Assembly (NCBI GenBank): GCA_030710605.1
Contig: CP092864.1
Span: 145,265,261 to 145,329,260, forward strand
Length of the DNA: 64,000 nucleotides
Direction of reading: 5' to 3'
Source: Cordylochernes scorpioides
Taxonomy: Eukaryota; Arthropoda; Arachnida; Pseudoscorpiones; Chernetidae
Shown: positions 28,995 through 42,400 of the stretch, one piece after another
How positions within the stretch are numbered: the stretch's first letter is position 1
Layout: the number at the start of each line of letters is the position of its first letter
The notes under the pieces: generated by a model
Database searches by the model: none
Told to the model about the DNA's origin: nothing
The model's input: the letters and a program-made list of their open reading frames with translations, nothing else
Made by a program: the position numbers and the translations under genes

Positions 28995-30935
28995 TTAAGC
29001 GTCCATCTTTCTCCTCCAAAGAAATCGGAGGTAGTCCCAATCATTTTCCTTGATGGCCATTACCTGGAAATATCTCCTCATGTCGGCCAAAACTCCGTAC
29101 TTATTTTTCCGAAGTTTTATCCCTATTTCCGGGATTCTCCTCAGTAGAATGGGTCTCCTCCTCAAATACCGTCTTAAGGCGAGTGCGCCGTGTTCTCGAC
29201 AGGAAGCGTCGCCAAATACTGGTCGCATAGGCGTAGCCCTGGACCCATTCCTAAACAAAAGGTGACGAGGCCAATAGTATCCTTCCACCTTTGATTCAGT
29301 ACCTTGTTCTGCATCTAGGTTTTCTTCCACCTTTAAATCAGTACCCTGTTCTGCATCTAGCTTTTCTTCCACTTTTGGATCAGTACCCTGTTCTGCATCT
29401 AGCTTTTCCCCCACCGTCGAATCAGTACCTTGTTCTGCATCTATATTTTTCGCTTCATTTCCATCATGATCTGTTCCCTTGTTGTATTTATCGTCCTTAC
29501 TCTTAGCAAAATCAGATTTATTTATGGTTTTCAAATCTTGGGATTCTGTTTCTTTATAATTATCCTTTATTTTAAATTCCGCATCTCTCGTTGGTCCTAC
29601 TTTCACCAATTTCCTCGATGCTGGAACTCTGACAACTCCTTCCTCATTTTCCTCATTATCATCAATCGATTCAGTTTCATCTGAAATCTTTACTTGGTCA
29701 GCGCCTTCAGCTACCGCTCTAGAATTGTTTACCGGTTCATAACCTTTAATTGCCGTCTCAGAATCCTTCACTCCATCGCCCTTAAGCTTCGCTTCAGAAT
29801 CTTCCCTATCCTTTAAATTTGCATCTTCATATTTTTCATTGGCATTATTTCTACCAAATTGCCCCCACCTTGAGAGCCAATCCCCTGGGTTGCCCTTAAG
29901 TTTTTGTAGATCTCCCCTATTCTTTATCTTAGATTCCGTATCTCCAGTTGGTCTTGCTTCAGAATCATTTACTCCGTCGCCCTTAAGCTTCGCTTCAGAA
30001 TCATTTACTCCGTCGCTCTTAGGCTCATCTTCAGAATCCTTTTTTCCGTCGCCTTCATCTCCTGCTTTTTGACCTTCAGATTCTTTTACTTGATCTCCTT
30101 TATCTCCGTCTTTAGAATTCACTTCAGATTCCTTTACGCCTTCGCCCTTAGGCTTCGCTTCAGAATCATTTACTCCGTCACCCTTAAGATTCGCTTTATC
30201 AGGTTTTGCTTTCGCTTCATTTGCTTTGTTTTTAGCCTCAGCTTCCCTCACACCTACATAGCTATCAACTGCAGTTTCAGAATCCTTCACTTTATTGCAT
30301 TTAACTGCCACATTCAATTCCTTTTCTTTAATAGCACTCACAGCACCCTTTTTGCCCTCATATTCAATATCTATTATAGAGGGAGCTGAACAAGCTTCCT
30401 TTAGCATTCTAGCTTTAGCTTGAGCAGGCTTCACCTCCGTAGCTCTAGCAGTTTTTACAGAATCCTCTTTTTCCACGCCTTCAATTTCATTTTTCATGGA
30501 CTCTTCCGGGCTTTTCGATAGAGACGCAGAAGTAGTCTGAAGTTTGATAACTTTCTGATTATTGGTTTCTGAATTCGGAGAGGCACTAGACGCCCCTGGT
30601 GGAATTTGAGAAGTCTTGGCCTGAGCATCCCTATCCTGCTCACGCATTTCGCGAATTCTGGCCTTTAAATAATATCTCTCCATGATGTAGACTTCACACT
30701 CCTCAAATTCTTTATCAATTTCATCGTCAGTCGCCTCAGCTTTGGCTAATAAAATTTCCTGGTATTGTTCGTTCAATACCACCAGCTCCAAATAGAGAGC
30801 TTCCAATCTATCAAATTTGGCATATATGCCACTTTTGTCAATAAGAGGATTCCTTAACTCTGTATTCATATCATTTACCACCTCGGTAAAAACGCCTCTT
30901 ATCGCCTCTCTCCGCCTTCTGCTAACATCCTCCAT
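28995..30935 (-). CDS. Gag-like N-terminus fused to a reverse-transcriptase fragment (non-autonomous BEL/Pao-like)
   Basis: 646 codons, ATG at 30935, stop at 28995. Residues 1-110 are charged and helical (LEALYLELVVLNEQYQEI, then FEECEVYIMERYYLKARIRE), resembling the N-terminal gag region of BEL/Pao polyproteins. Residues about 150-545 are Lys/Glu/Asp-rich with degenerate repeats (DSEAKLKGDGVND types) and four tandem DAEQGTD units. The last 95 residues resemble the BEL/Pao RT start: YYWPRHLLF, RPVFGDASC, then VLADMRRYFQVMAI and DYLRFLWRR; the frame ends there, before the catalytic YxDD, so it cannot polymerise. It may serve as a packaging or structural protein, or simply be a deletion product kept open by chance. 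BEL/Pao assignment is from motif resemblance. Confidence 0.7.
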   Translation of the reverse strand: MEDVSRRRREAIRGVFTEVVNDMNTELRNPLIDKSGIYAKFDRLEALYLELVVLNEQYQEILLAKAEATDDEIDKEFEECEVYIMERYYLKARIREMREQDRDAQAKTSQIPPGASSASPNSETNNQKVIKLQTTSASLSKSPEESMKNEIEGVEKEDSVKTARATEVKPAQAKARMLKEACSAPSIIDIEYEGKKGAVSAIKEKELNVAVKCNKVKDSETAVDSYVGVREAEAKNKANEAKAKPDKANLKGDGVNDSEAKPKGEGVKESEVNSKDGDKGDQVKESEGQKAGDEGDGKKDSEDEPKSDGVNDSEAKLKGDGVNDSEARPTGDTESKIKNRGDLQKLKGNPGDWLSRWGQFGRNNANEKYEDANLKDREDSEAKLKGDGVKDSETAIKGYEPVNNSRAVAEGADQVKISDETESIDDNEENEEGVVRVPASRKLVKVGPTRDAEFKIKDNYKETESQDLKTINKSDFAKSKDDKYNKGTDHDGNEAKNIDAEQGTDSTVGEKLDAEQGTDPKVEEKLDAEQGTDLKVEENLDAEQGTESKVEGYYWPRHLLFRNGSRATPMRPVFGDASCREHGALALRRYLRRRPILLRRIPEIGIKLRKNKYGVLADMRRYFQVMAIKENDWDYLRFLWRRKMDA

Positions 30936-30949
30936 CTCACCTTGTAGTT

Positions 30950-32597
30950 ATCCTTTCGCCCTGTAGGTATCCTTTTACCCTGTAGGTAGCCTTTCACCTT
31001 GTAGGTATCCTCAACTTCTTTGCCTTTGAGCTCCTTTAAACCTTGAGCTTCCTTAGCTTTCTTGTACCTTGAGCTTCCTTAGCTTCCTTGTACCCTTGAG
31101 CTTCCTTAGCTTTCTTGTACCTTGAGCTTCCTTAGCTTTCTTGTACCTTGAGCTTCCCTAGCTTTCTTGTACCTTGAGCTTCCTTAGCTTTCTTGTACCT
31201 TGAGCTTCTTGTACCCTGAGATTCCTTAGCTTCTTGTATCTTGAGCTTCTTTAGCTTCTTGTACCCTGAGCTTCCCTAGCTTCTTGTACCTTGAGCCTCT
31301 TTAGCTTCTTGTACCCTGAGCTTCCCTAGCTTCTTGTACCTTGAGCCTCTTTAGCTTCTTGTACCCTGAGCCTCCTTAGCTTCTTGTACCTTGAGCTTCT
31401 TTAGCTTCTTGTACCCTGAGCTTCCCTAGCTTCTTGTACCTTGAGCTTCCCTAGCTTTCTTGTACCTTGAGCTTCCTTAGCTTTCTTGTACCCTGAGCTT
31501 CTTTAGCTTCTTGTACCCTGAGCTTCCTTAGCTTTCTTGTACCTTGAGCTTCCTTAGCTTTCTTGTACCTTGAGCTTCCTTAGCTTTCTTGTACCTTGAG
31601 CTTCCTTAGCTTTCTTGTACCTTGAGCTTCCTTAGCTTTCTTGTACCTTGAGCTTCCTTAGCTTTCTTGTACCTTGAGCTTCCTTAGCTTTCTTGTACCT
31701 TGAGCTTCCTTAGCTTTCTTGTACCTTGAGCTTCCTTAGCTTTCTTGTACCTTGAGCTTCCCTAGCTTCTTGTACCTTGAGCTTCTTTAGCTTCTTGTAC
31801 CCTGAGCTTCCTTAGCTTCTTGTATCTTGAGCTTCTTTAGCTTCTTGTACCCTGAGCTTCCCTAGCTTCTTGTACCTTGAGCCTCTTTAGCTTCTTGTAC
31901 CCTGAGCTTCCCTAGCTTCTTGTACCTTGAGCCTCTTTAGCTTCTTGTACCCTGAGCCTCCTTAGCTTCTTGTACCTTGAGCTTCTTTAGCTTCTTGTAC
32001 CCTGAGCTTCCCTAGCTTCTTGTACCTTGAGCTTCTTTAGCTTCTTGTACCCTGAGCTTCCCTAGCTTTCTTGTACCTTGAGCTTCCTTAGCTTTCTTGT
32101 ACCTTGAGCTTCTTTAGCTTCTTGTACCCTGAGCTTCCTTAGCTTCTTGTACCCTGAACCTCTTTAGCTTCTTGTACCCTGAGCTTCCCTAGCTTCTTGT
32201 ACCTTGAGCTTCTTTAGCTTCTTGTACCCTGAGCTTCCCTAGCTTCCCTGTACCCTTGAGCCTCCTTAGCTTTCTTGTACCTTGAGCTTCCTTGGCTTTC
32301 TTGTACCCTTGAGCTTCCTTAGCTTTCTTGTACCTTGAGCTTCCTTAGCTTTCTTGTACCTTGAGCTTCCTTAGCTTCTTGTACCTTGAGCCTCTTTAGC
32401 TTCTTGTACCCTGAGCCTCCTTAGCTTCTTGTACCTTGAGCTTCTTTAGCTTCTTGTACCCTGAGCTTCCCTAGCTTCTTGTACCTTGAGCCTCCTTAGC
32501 TTCTTGTACCTTGAGCTTCTTTAGCTTCTTGTACCCTGAGCTTCCCTAGCTTTCTTGTACCTTGAGCTTCCTTAGCTTTCTTGTACCTTGAGCTTCT
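30950..32597 (-). repeat. 26-bp minisatellite in the LTR element leader
   Basis: About 62 units of 25-27 bp with TTGTACCTTGAGCTTCCTTA and AGCTTTC or AGCTTC; mixes of T and C variants form a higher-order pattern (31250-31450 recurs near 31850-32050 and 32400-32550). Lies between the 5' LTR and the start codon. Confidence 0.95.
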
Positions 32598-33040
32598 TTA
32601 CTCGGGAGACAGCGCCTACAGGTCTTCCCGCCTTCTGTTCCTCGGGAGACAGCGCCTACAAGTCTTCCCGCCTTGTGTTCCTCGGGAGACAGCGCCTACA
32701 AGTCTTCCCGCCTTCTGTTCCTCGGGAGACAGCGCCTACAAGTCTTCCCGCCTTGTGTTCCTCGGGAGACAGCGCCTACAAGTCTTCCCGTCTTGTGTTC
32801 CTCGGGAGACAGCGCCTACAAGTCTTCCCGCCTTGTGTTCCTCGGGAGACAGCGCCTACAAGTCTTCCCGCCTTGTGTTCCTCGGGAGACAGCGCCTACA
32901 AGTCTTCCCGCCTTGTGTTCCTCGGGAGACAGCGCCTACAGGTCTTCCCGCCTTGTGTTCCTCGGGAGACAGCGCCTACAGGTCTTCCCGCCTTCTGTTC
33001 CTCGGGAGACAGCGCCTACAGGTCTTCCCGTCTTCCCCAC
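32598..33040 (-). repeat. 40-bp minisatellite in the LTR element leader
   Basis: Eleven units of 40 bp with CTCGGGAGACAGCGCCTACA and GTCTTCCCGCCTTGTGTTC. GC-rich, unlike its surroundings. It lies next to the primer-binding site. Plus-strand open frames in it reflect the repeat. Confidence 0.95.
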
Positions 33041-33079
33041 TTGACCAGGCCACGCAGCCCACCCGGGGACGCCACTAAA

Positions 33080-33438
33080 TGTTGAGATTACGAGAGGTTA
33101 AGATTGAAGAACCTTCTCCCAACAAGTAAGACCCTCACCTAGAGTCTAGATATCAGTTTGGACTGCCTTGGGTGATCAAGCCAGGAAGGAAAACAACGCA
33201 GGCAGAAACCAGCGGCTACTACACGCAGAAGATCTCGCTCTAGTAAGACACTCTCAGAAACTCTAAGAAAACTCTTTATTTCCACAACACGGCTCAGTTA
33301 TATACAAAAGAAAATTTACATAATAACAATTCATTCAAAATATATTTGACATAATAATAATTAATTTAAAAGAAATTTACATTCCAGGTTATACACTCAA
33401 AAGAGATATTTACATAGTCTATGCCACGACTTTTAACA
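33080..33438 (-). mobile_element. LTR (5' LTR of the minus-strand element)
   Basis: 359 bp, apparently identical to 28553-28911 across its length by eye. Followed on the right by AGTAG (33439-33443), the second copy of the target duplication. Confidence 0.92.
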
Positions 33439-36400
33439 AGTAGTTCTACAAGTTACCTGACAGTAGTTATGGTCCTACAGACATTGTCAACTCACCGGTA
33501 GTTCTACAAGTTACCTGACAGTAGTTATGGTCCTACAGACATTGTCCACTCACCAGTAGTTCTACAAGTTACCTGACAGTAGTTATGGTCCTACAGACAT
33601 TGTCCACTCACCAGTAGTTCTACAAGTTACCTGACAGTAGTTATGGTCCTACAGACATTGTCAACTCACCGGTAGTTCTACAAGTTACCTGACAGTAATT
33701 ATGGTCCTACAGACATTGTCAACTCACCAGTAGTTCTACAAGTTACCTGACAGTAGTGATGGTCCTACAGACATTGTCAACTCACCGGTAGTTCTACAAG
33801 TTACCTGACAGTAGTGATGGTCCTACAGACATTGTCAACTCACCTGTAGTTCTACAAGTTACCTGACAGTAGTGATGGTCCTACAGACATTGTCAACCCA
33901 CCGGTAGTTCTACAAGTTACCTGACAGTAGTGATGGTCCTACAGACATTGTCCACTCACCAGTAGTTCTACAAGTTACCTGACAGTAGTGATGGTCCTAC
34001 AGACATTGTCAACCCACCGGTAGTTCTACAAGTTACCTGACAGTAGTGATGGTCCTACAGACATTGTCAACCCACCAGTAGTTTTACAAGTTACCTGACA
34101 GTAGTGATGGTCCTACAGACATTGTCAACCCACCGGTAGTTCTACAAGTTACCTGACAGTAGTTATGGTCCTACAGACATTGTCTACTCACCAGTAGTTC
34201 TACAAGTTACCTGACAGTAGTTATGGTCCTACAGACATTGTCAACTCACCAGTAGTTCTACAAGTTACCTGACAGTAGTTATGGACCTACAGACATTGTC
34301 AACTCACTGGTAGTTCTACAAGTTACCTGACAGTAGTTATGGTCCTATAGACATTGTCTACTCACCAGTAGTTCTACAAGTTACCTGACAGTAGTTATGG
34401 TCCTACAAACATTGTCTACTCACCAGTAGTTCTACAAGTTACCTGACAGTAGTTATGGTTCTACAGACATTGTCGACTCACCAGTAGTTCTACAAGTTAC
34501 CTGACAGTAGTGATGGTCCTACAGACATTGTCAACTAACCGGTAGTTCTACAAGTTACCTGACAGTAGTTATGGTCCTACAGACATTGTCTACTCACCAG
34601 TAGTTCTACAAGTTACCTGACAGTAGTTATGTTCCTACAGACATTGTCCACTCACCAGTAGTTCTACAAGTTACCTGACAGTAGTGATGGTCCTACAGAC
34701 ATTGTCAACTCACCTGTAGTTCTACAAGTTACCTGACAGTAGATGAGGTCTACAGACATTGTCCACTCACCGGTAGTTCTACAAGTTACCTGACAGTAGT
34801 TATGGTCCTACAGACATTGTCAACTCACCGGTAGTTCTACAAGTTACCTGACAGTAGTTATGGTCCTACAGACATTGTCCACTCACCAGTAGTTCTACAA
34901 GTTACCTGACAGTAGTGATGGTCCTACAGACATTGTCAACTCACCTGTAGTTCTACAAGTTACCTGACAGTAGATGAGGTCTACAGACATTGTCCACTCA
35001 CCGGTAGTTCTACAAGTTACCTGACAATAGTTATGGTCCTACAGACATTGTCAACTCACCGGTAGTTCTACAAGTTACCTGACAGTAGTGATGGTCCTAC
35101 AGACATTGTCCACTCACCAGCTATTCTACAAGTTACCTGACAGTAGTGATGGTCCTACAGACATTGTCAACTCACCTGTAGTTCTACAAGTTACCTGACA
35201 GTAGATGAGGTCTACAGACATTGTCCACTCACCGGTAGTTCTACAAGTTACCTGACAGTAGTGATGGTCCTACAGACATTGTCAACTCACCGGTAGTTCT
35301 ACAAGTTACCTGACAGTAGTTATGGTCCTACAGACATTGTCAACTCACCAGTAGTTCTACAAGTTACCTGACAGTAGTTATGGTCCTACAGACATTGTCT
35401 ACTCACCGGTAGTTCTACAAGTTACCTGACAGTAGTTATGGTCCTACAGACATTGTCTACTCACCAGTAGTTCTACAAGTTACCTGACAGTAATGATGGT
35501 CCTACAGACATTGTCCACTCACCAGTAGTTCTACAAGTTACCTGACAGTAGTTATGGTCCTACAGACATTGTCCACTCACCAGTAGTTCTACAAGTTACC
35601 TGACAGTAATGATGGTCCTACAGACATTGTCCACTCACCAGTAGTTCTACAAGTTACCTGACAGTAGTTATGGTCCTACAGACATTGTCAACTCACCTGT
35701 AGTTCTACAAGTTACCTGACAGTAGTTATGGTCCTACAGACATTGTCCACTCACCAGTAGTTCTACAAGTTACCTGACAGTAATGATGGTCCTACAGACA
35801 TTGTCAACTCACCTGTAGTTCTACAAGTTACCTGACAGTAGTTATGGTCCTACAGACATTGTCCACTCACCAGTAGTTCTACAAGTTACCTGACAGTAGT
35901 GATGGTCCTACAGACATTGTCAACTCACCGGTAGTTCTACAAGTTACCTGACAGTAGTTATGGTCCTACAGACATTGTCTACTCACCAGTAGTTCTACAA
36001 GTTACCTGACAGTAGTTATGGTCCTACAGACATTGTCAACTCACCGGTAGTGCTACAAGTTACCTGACAGTAGTTATGGTCCTACAGACATTGTCTACTC
36101 ACCAGTAGTTCTACAAGTTACCTGACAGTAGTTATGGTCCTACAGACATTGTCAACTCACCGGTAGTTCTACAAGTTACCTGACAGTAGTTATGGTCCTA
36201 CAGACATTGTCTACTCACCAGTAGTTCTACAAGTTACCTGACAGTAGTTATGGTCCTACAGACATTGTCAACTCACCGGTAGTTCTACAAGTTACCTGAC
36301 AGTAGTTATGGTCCTACAGACATTGTCCACTCACCAGTAGTTCTACAAGTTACCTGACAGTAGTTATGGGCTTACAGACATTGTCAACTCACCGGTAGTT

Positions 36401-39400
36401 CTACAAGTTACCTGACAGTAGTTATGGTCCTACAGACATTGTCCACTCACCAGTAGTTCTACAAGTTACCTGACAGTAGTTATGGTCCTACAGACATTGT
36501 CCACTCACCAGTAGTTCTACAAGTTACCTGACAGTAGTTATGGTCCTACAGACATTGTCAACTCACCGGTAGTTCTACAAGTTACCTGACAGTAATTATG
36601 GTCCTACAGACATTGTCAACTCACCAGTAGTTCTACAAGTTACCTGACAGTAGTGATGGTCCTACAGACATTGTCAACTCACCGGTAGTTCTACAAGTTA
36701 CCTGACAGTAGTGATGGTCCTACAGACATTGTCAACTCACCTGTAGTTCTACAAGTTACCTGACAGTAGTGATGGTCCTACAGACATTGTCAACCCACCG
36801 GTAGTTCTACAAGTTACCTGACAGTAGTGATGGTCCTACAGACATTGTCCACTCACCAGTAGTTCTACAAGTTACCTGACAGTAGTGATGGTCCTACAGA
36901 CATTGTCAACCACCGGTAGTTCTACAAGTTACCAGACAGTAGTGATGGTCCTACAGACATTGTCAACCCACCAGTAGTTCTACAAGTTACCTGACAGTAG
37001 TGATGGTCCTACAGACATTGTCAACCCACCGGTAGTTCTACAAGTTACCTGACAGTAGTTATGGTCCTACAGACATTGTCTACTCACCGGTAGTTCTACA
37101 AGTTACCTGACAGTAGTTATGGTCCTACAGACATTGTCAACTCACCAGTAGTTCTACAAGTTACCTGACAGTAGTTATGGACCTACAGACATTGTCAACT
37201 CACCGGTAGTTCTACAAGTTACCTGACAGTAGTTATGGTCCTACAGACATTGTCAACTCACCGGTAGTTCTACAAGTTACCTGACAGTAGTTATGGTCCT
37301 ACAGACATTGTCTACTCACCAGTAGTTCTACAAGTTACCTGACAGTAGTTATGGTCCTACAGACATTGTCTACTCACCAGTAGTTCTACAAGTTACCTGA
37401 CAGTAGTGATGGTCCTACAGACATTGTCAACTCACCGGTAGTTCTACAAGTTACCTGACAGTAGTTATGGTCCTACAGACATTGTCTACTCACCAGTAGT
37501 TCTACAAGTTACCTGACAGTAGTTATGGTCCTACAGACATTGTCCACTCACCAGTAGTTCTACAAGTTACCTGACAGTAGTGATGGTCCTACAGACATTG
37601 TCAACTCACCTGTAGTTCTACAAGTTACCTGACAGTAGATGAGGTCTACAGACATTGTCCACTCACCGGTAGTTCTACAAGTTACCTGACAGTAGTTATG
37701 GTCCTACAGACATTGTCAACTCACCGGTAGTTCTACAAGTTACCTGACAGTAGTTATGGTCCTACAGACATTGTCCACTCACCAGTAGTTCTACAAGTTA
37801 CCTGACAGTAGTGATGGTCCTACAGACATTGTCAACTCACCTGTAGTTCTACAAGTTACCTGACAGTAGATGAGGTCTACAGACATTGTCCACTCACCGG
37901 TAGTTCTACAAGTTACCTGACAGTAGTTATGGTCCTACAGACATTGTCAACTCACCGGTAGTTCTACAAGTTACCTGACAGTAGTGATGGTCCTACAGAC
38001 ATTGTCCACTCACCAGTAGTTCTACAAGTTACCTGACAGTAGTGATGGTCCTACAGACATTGTCAACTCACCTGTAGTTCTACAAGTTACCTGACAGTAG
38101 ATGAGGTCTAGAGACATTGTCCACTCACCGGTAGTTCTACAAGTTACCTGACAGTAGTGATGGTCCTACAGACATTGTCAACTCACCGGTAGTTCTACAA
38201 GTTACCTGACAGTAGTTATGGTCCTACAGACATTGTCAACTCACCGGTAGTTCTACAAGTTACCTGACAGTAGTTATGGTCCTACAGACATTGTCTACTC
38301 ACCAGTAGTTCTACAAGTTACCTGACAGTAGTTATGGTCCTACAGACATTGTCAACTCACCTGTAGTTCTACAAGTTACCTGACAGTAGTTATGGTCCTA
38401 CAGACATTGTCCACTCACCAGTAGTTCTACAAGTCACCTGACAGTAGTTATGGTACTACAGACATTGTCCACTCACCGGTAGTTCTACAAGTTACCTGAC
38501 ATTAGTGATGGTCCTACAGACATTGTCAACTCACCAATAGTTCTACAAGTTACCTGACAGTAGTGATGGTCCTACAGACATTGTCAACTCACCTGTAGTT
38601 CTACAAGTTACCTGACAGTAGTTATGGTCCTACAGACATTGTCAACTCACCGGTAGTTCTACAAGTTACCTGACAGTAGTTATGGTCCTACAGACATTGT
38701 CCACTCACCAGTAGTTCTACAAGTCACCTGACAGTAGTTATGGTACTACAGACATTGTCCACTCACCGGTAGTTCTACAAGTTACCTGACAGTAGTTATG
38801 GTCCTACAGACATTGTCAACTCACAGGTAGTTCTACAAGTTACCTGACAGTAGTTATGGTCCTACAGACATTGTGAACTCACCGGTAGTTATACAAGTTA
38901 CCTGACAGTAGTTATGGTCCTACAGACATTGTCCACTCACCAGTAGTTCTACAAGTTACCTGACAGTAGTTATGGTCCTACAGACATTGTCAACTCACCG
39001 GTAGTTCTACAAGTTACCTGACAGTAGTTATGGTCCTACAGACATTGTCCACTCACCAGTAGTTCTACAAGTTACCTGACAGTAGTTATGGTCCTACAGA
39101 CATTGTCCACTCACCAGTAGTTCTACAAGTTACCTGACAGTAGTTATGGTCCTACAGACATTGTCAACTCACCGGTAGTTCTACAAGTTACCTGACAGTA
39201 ATTATGGTCCTACAGACATTGTCCACTCACCAGTAGTTCTACAAGTTACCTGACAGTAGTGATGGTCCTACAGACATTGTCAACCCACCGATAGTTCTAC
39301 AAGTTACCTGACAGTAGTGATGGTCCTACAGACATTGTCAACCCACCAGTAGTTCTACAAGTTACCTGACAGTAGTGATGGTCCTACAGACATTGTCCAC

Positions 39401-42400
39401 TCAACAGTAGTTCTACAAGTTACCTGACAGTAGTGATGGTCCTACAGACATTGTCAACTCACCGGTAGTTCTACAAGTTACCTGACAGTAGTTATGGACC
39501 TACAGACATTGTCAACTCACCGGTAGTTCTACAAGTTACCTGACAGTAGTTATGGTCCTATAGACATTGTCTACTCACCAGTAGTTCTACAAGTTACCTG
39601 ACAGTAGTTATGGTCCTACAGACATTGTCTACTCACCAGTAGTTCTACAAGTTACCTGACAGTAGTTATGGACCTACAGACATTGTCAACTCACTGGTAG
39701 TTCTACAAGTTACCTGACAGTAGTTATGGTCCTATAGACATTGTCTACTCACCAGTAGTTCTACAAGTTACCTGACAGTAGTTATGGTCCTACAGACATT
39801 GTCTACTCACCAGTAGTTCTACAAGTTACCTGACAGTAGTTATGGTTCTACAGACATTGTCGACTCACCAGTAGTTCTACAAGTTACCTGACAGTAGTGA
39901 TGGTCCTACAGACATTGTCAACTAACCGGTAGTTCTACAAGTTACCTGACAGTAGTTATGGTCCTACAGACATTGTCTACTCACCAGTAGTTCTACAAGT
40001 TACCTGACAGTAGTTATGGTCCTACAGACATTGTCCACTCACCAGTAGTTCTACAAGTTACCTGACAGTAGTGATGGTCCTACAGACATTGTCAACTCAC
40101 CTGTAGTTCTACAAGTTACCTGACAGTAGATGAGGTCTACAGACATTGTCCACTCACCGGTAGTTCTACAAGTTACCTGACAGTAGTTATGGTCCTACAG
40201 ACATTGTCAACTCACCGGTAGTTCTACAAGTTACCTGACAGTAGTTATGGTCCTACAGACATTGTCCACTCACCAGTAGTTCTACAAGTTACCTGACAGT
40301 AGTGATGGTCCTACAGACATTGTCAACTCACCTGTAGTTCTACAAGTTACCTGACAGTAGATGAGGTCTACAGACATTGTCCACTCACCGGTAGTTCTAC
40401 AAGTTACCTGACAGTAGTTATGGTCCTACAGACATTGTCAACTCACCGGTAGTTCTACAAGTTACCTGACAGTAGTGATGGTCCTACAGACATTGTCCAC
40501 TCACCAGCTATTCTACAAGTTACCTGACAGTAGTGATGGTCCTACAGACATTGTCAACTCACCTGTAGTTCTACAAGTTACCTGACAGTAGTTATGGTCC
40601 TATAGACATTGTCAACTCACCGGTAGTTCTACAAGTTACCTGACAGTAGTTATGGTCCTACAGACATTGTCAACTCACCGGTAGTTCTACAAGTTACCTG
40701 ACAGTAGTTATGGTCCTACAGACATTGTCAACTCACCGGTAGTTCTACAAGTTACCTGACAGTAGTTATGGTCCTACAGACATTGTCAACTCACCGGTAG
40801 TTCTACAAGTTACCTGACAGTAGTTATGGTCCTACAGACATTGTCAACTCACCAGTAGTTCTACAAGTTACCTGACAGTAGATGATGGTCTACAGACATT
40901 GTCCACTCACCGGTAGTTCTACAAGTTACCTGACAGTAGTGATGGTCCTACAGACATTGTCAACTCACCGGTAGTTCTACAAGTTACCTGACAGTAGTTA
41001 TGGTCCTACAGACATTGTCAACTCACCGGTAGTTCTACAAGTTACCTGACAGTAGTTATGGTCCTACAGACATTGTCAACTCACCAGTAGTTCTACAAGT
41101 TACCTGACAGTAGTTATGGTCCTACAGACATTGTCTACTCACCGGTAGTTCTACAAGTTACCTGACAGTAGTTATGGTCCTACAGACATTGTCTACTCAC
41201 CAGTAGTTCTACAAGTTACCTGACAGTAATGATGGTCCTACAGACATTGTCCACTCACCAGTAGTTCTACAAGTTACCTGACAGTAGTTATGGTCCTACA
41301 GACATTGTCCACTCACCAGTAGTTTCTACAAGTTACCTGACAGTAATGATGGTCCTACAGACATTGTCCACTCACCAGTAGTTCTACAAGTTACCTGACA
41401 GTAGTTATGGTCCTACAGACATTGTCAACTCACCTGTAGTTCTACAAGTTACCTGACAGTAGTTATGGTCCTACAGACATTGTCCACTCACCAGTAGTTC
41501 TACAAGTTACCTGACAGTAATGATGGTCCTACAGACATTGTCAACTCACCTGTAGTTCTACAAGTTACCTGACAGTAGTTATGGTCCTACAGACATTGTC
41601 CACTCACCAGTAGTTCTACAAGTTACCTGACAGTAGTGATGGTCCTACAGACATTGTCAACTCACCGGTAGTTCTACAAGTTACCTGACAGTAGTTATGG
41701 TCCTACAGACATTGTCTACTCACCAGTAGTTCTACAAGTTACCTGACAGTAGTTATGGTCCTACAGACATTGTCAACTCACCGGTAGTGCTAGAAGTTAC
41801 CTGACAGTAGTTATGGTCCTACAGACATTGTCTACTCACCAGTAGTTCTACAAGTTACCTGACAGTAGTTATGGTCCTACAGACATTGTCAACTCACCGG
41901 TAGTTCTACAAGTTACCTGACAGTAGTTATGGTCCTACAGACATTGTCTACTCACCAGTAGTTCTACAAGTTACCTGACAGTAGTTATGGTCCTACAGAC
42001 ATTGTCAACTCACCGGTAGTTCTACAAGTTACCTGACAGTAGTTATGGTCCTACAGACATTGTCCACTCACCAGTAGTTCTACAAGTTACCTGACAGTAG
42101 TTATGGTCCTACAGACATTGTCAACTCACCGGTAGTTCTACAAGTTACCTGACAGTAGTTATGGTCCTACAGACATTGTCCACTCACCAGTAGTTCTACA
42201 AGTTACCTGACAGTAGTTATGGTCCTACAGACATTGTCCACTCACCAGTAGTTCTACAAGTTACCTGACAGTAGTTATGGTCCTACAGACATTGTCAACT
42301 CACCGGTAGTTCTACAAGTTACCTGACAGTAATTATGGTCCTACAGACATTGTCAACTCACCAGTAGTTCTACAAGTTACCTGACAGTAGTGATGGTCCT

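Larger units (their letters stand above)
28553..33438 (-). mobile_element. Complete non-autonomous BEL/Pao-like LTR retrotransposon
   Basis: 4,886 bp, inserted in the 58-bp array in minus orientation. It has two matching 359-bp LTRs, a 5-bp duplication, a candidate primer-binding site TGGCGTCCCCGGGTGGG four bases inside the 5' LTR (33058-33075), and a polypurine tract next to the 3' LTR. In transcript order it has a leader of about 2.1 kb made of two minisatellites (33030-32600, 40-bp units; 32595-30950, 26-bp units), then one 646-codon frame. Protease, most of the reverse transcriptase, RNase H and integrase are missing, so movement would need proteins supplied in trans. LTR identity implies a recent insertion. 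Confidence 0.85.

Noticed and set aside
29050-30389. Plus-strand frames opposite the Gag-RT fusion frame
   Set aside because: Shadows of the 646-codon minus-strand frame.
32581-33085. Three overlapping plus-strand frames of about 165 codons
   Set aside because: Artefacts of the 40-bp repeat in the leader of the minus-strand LTR element.
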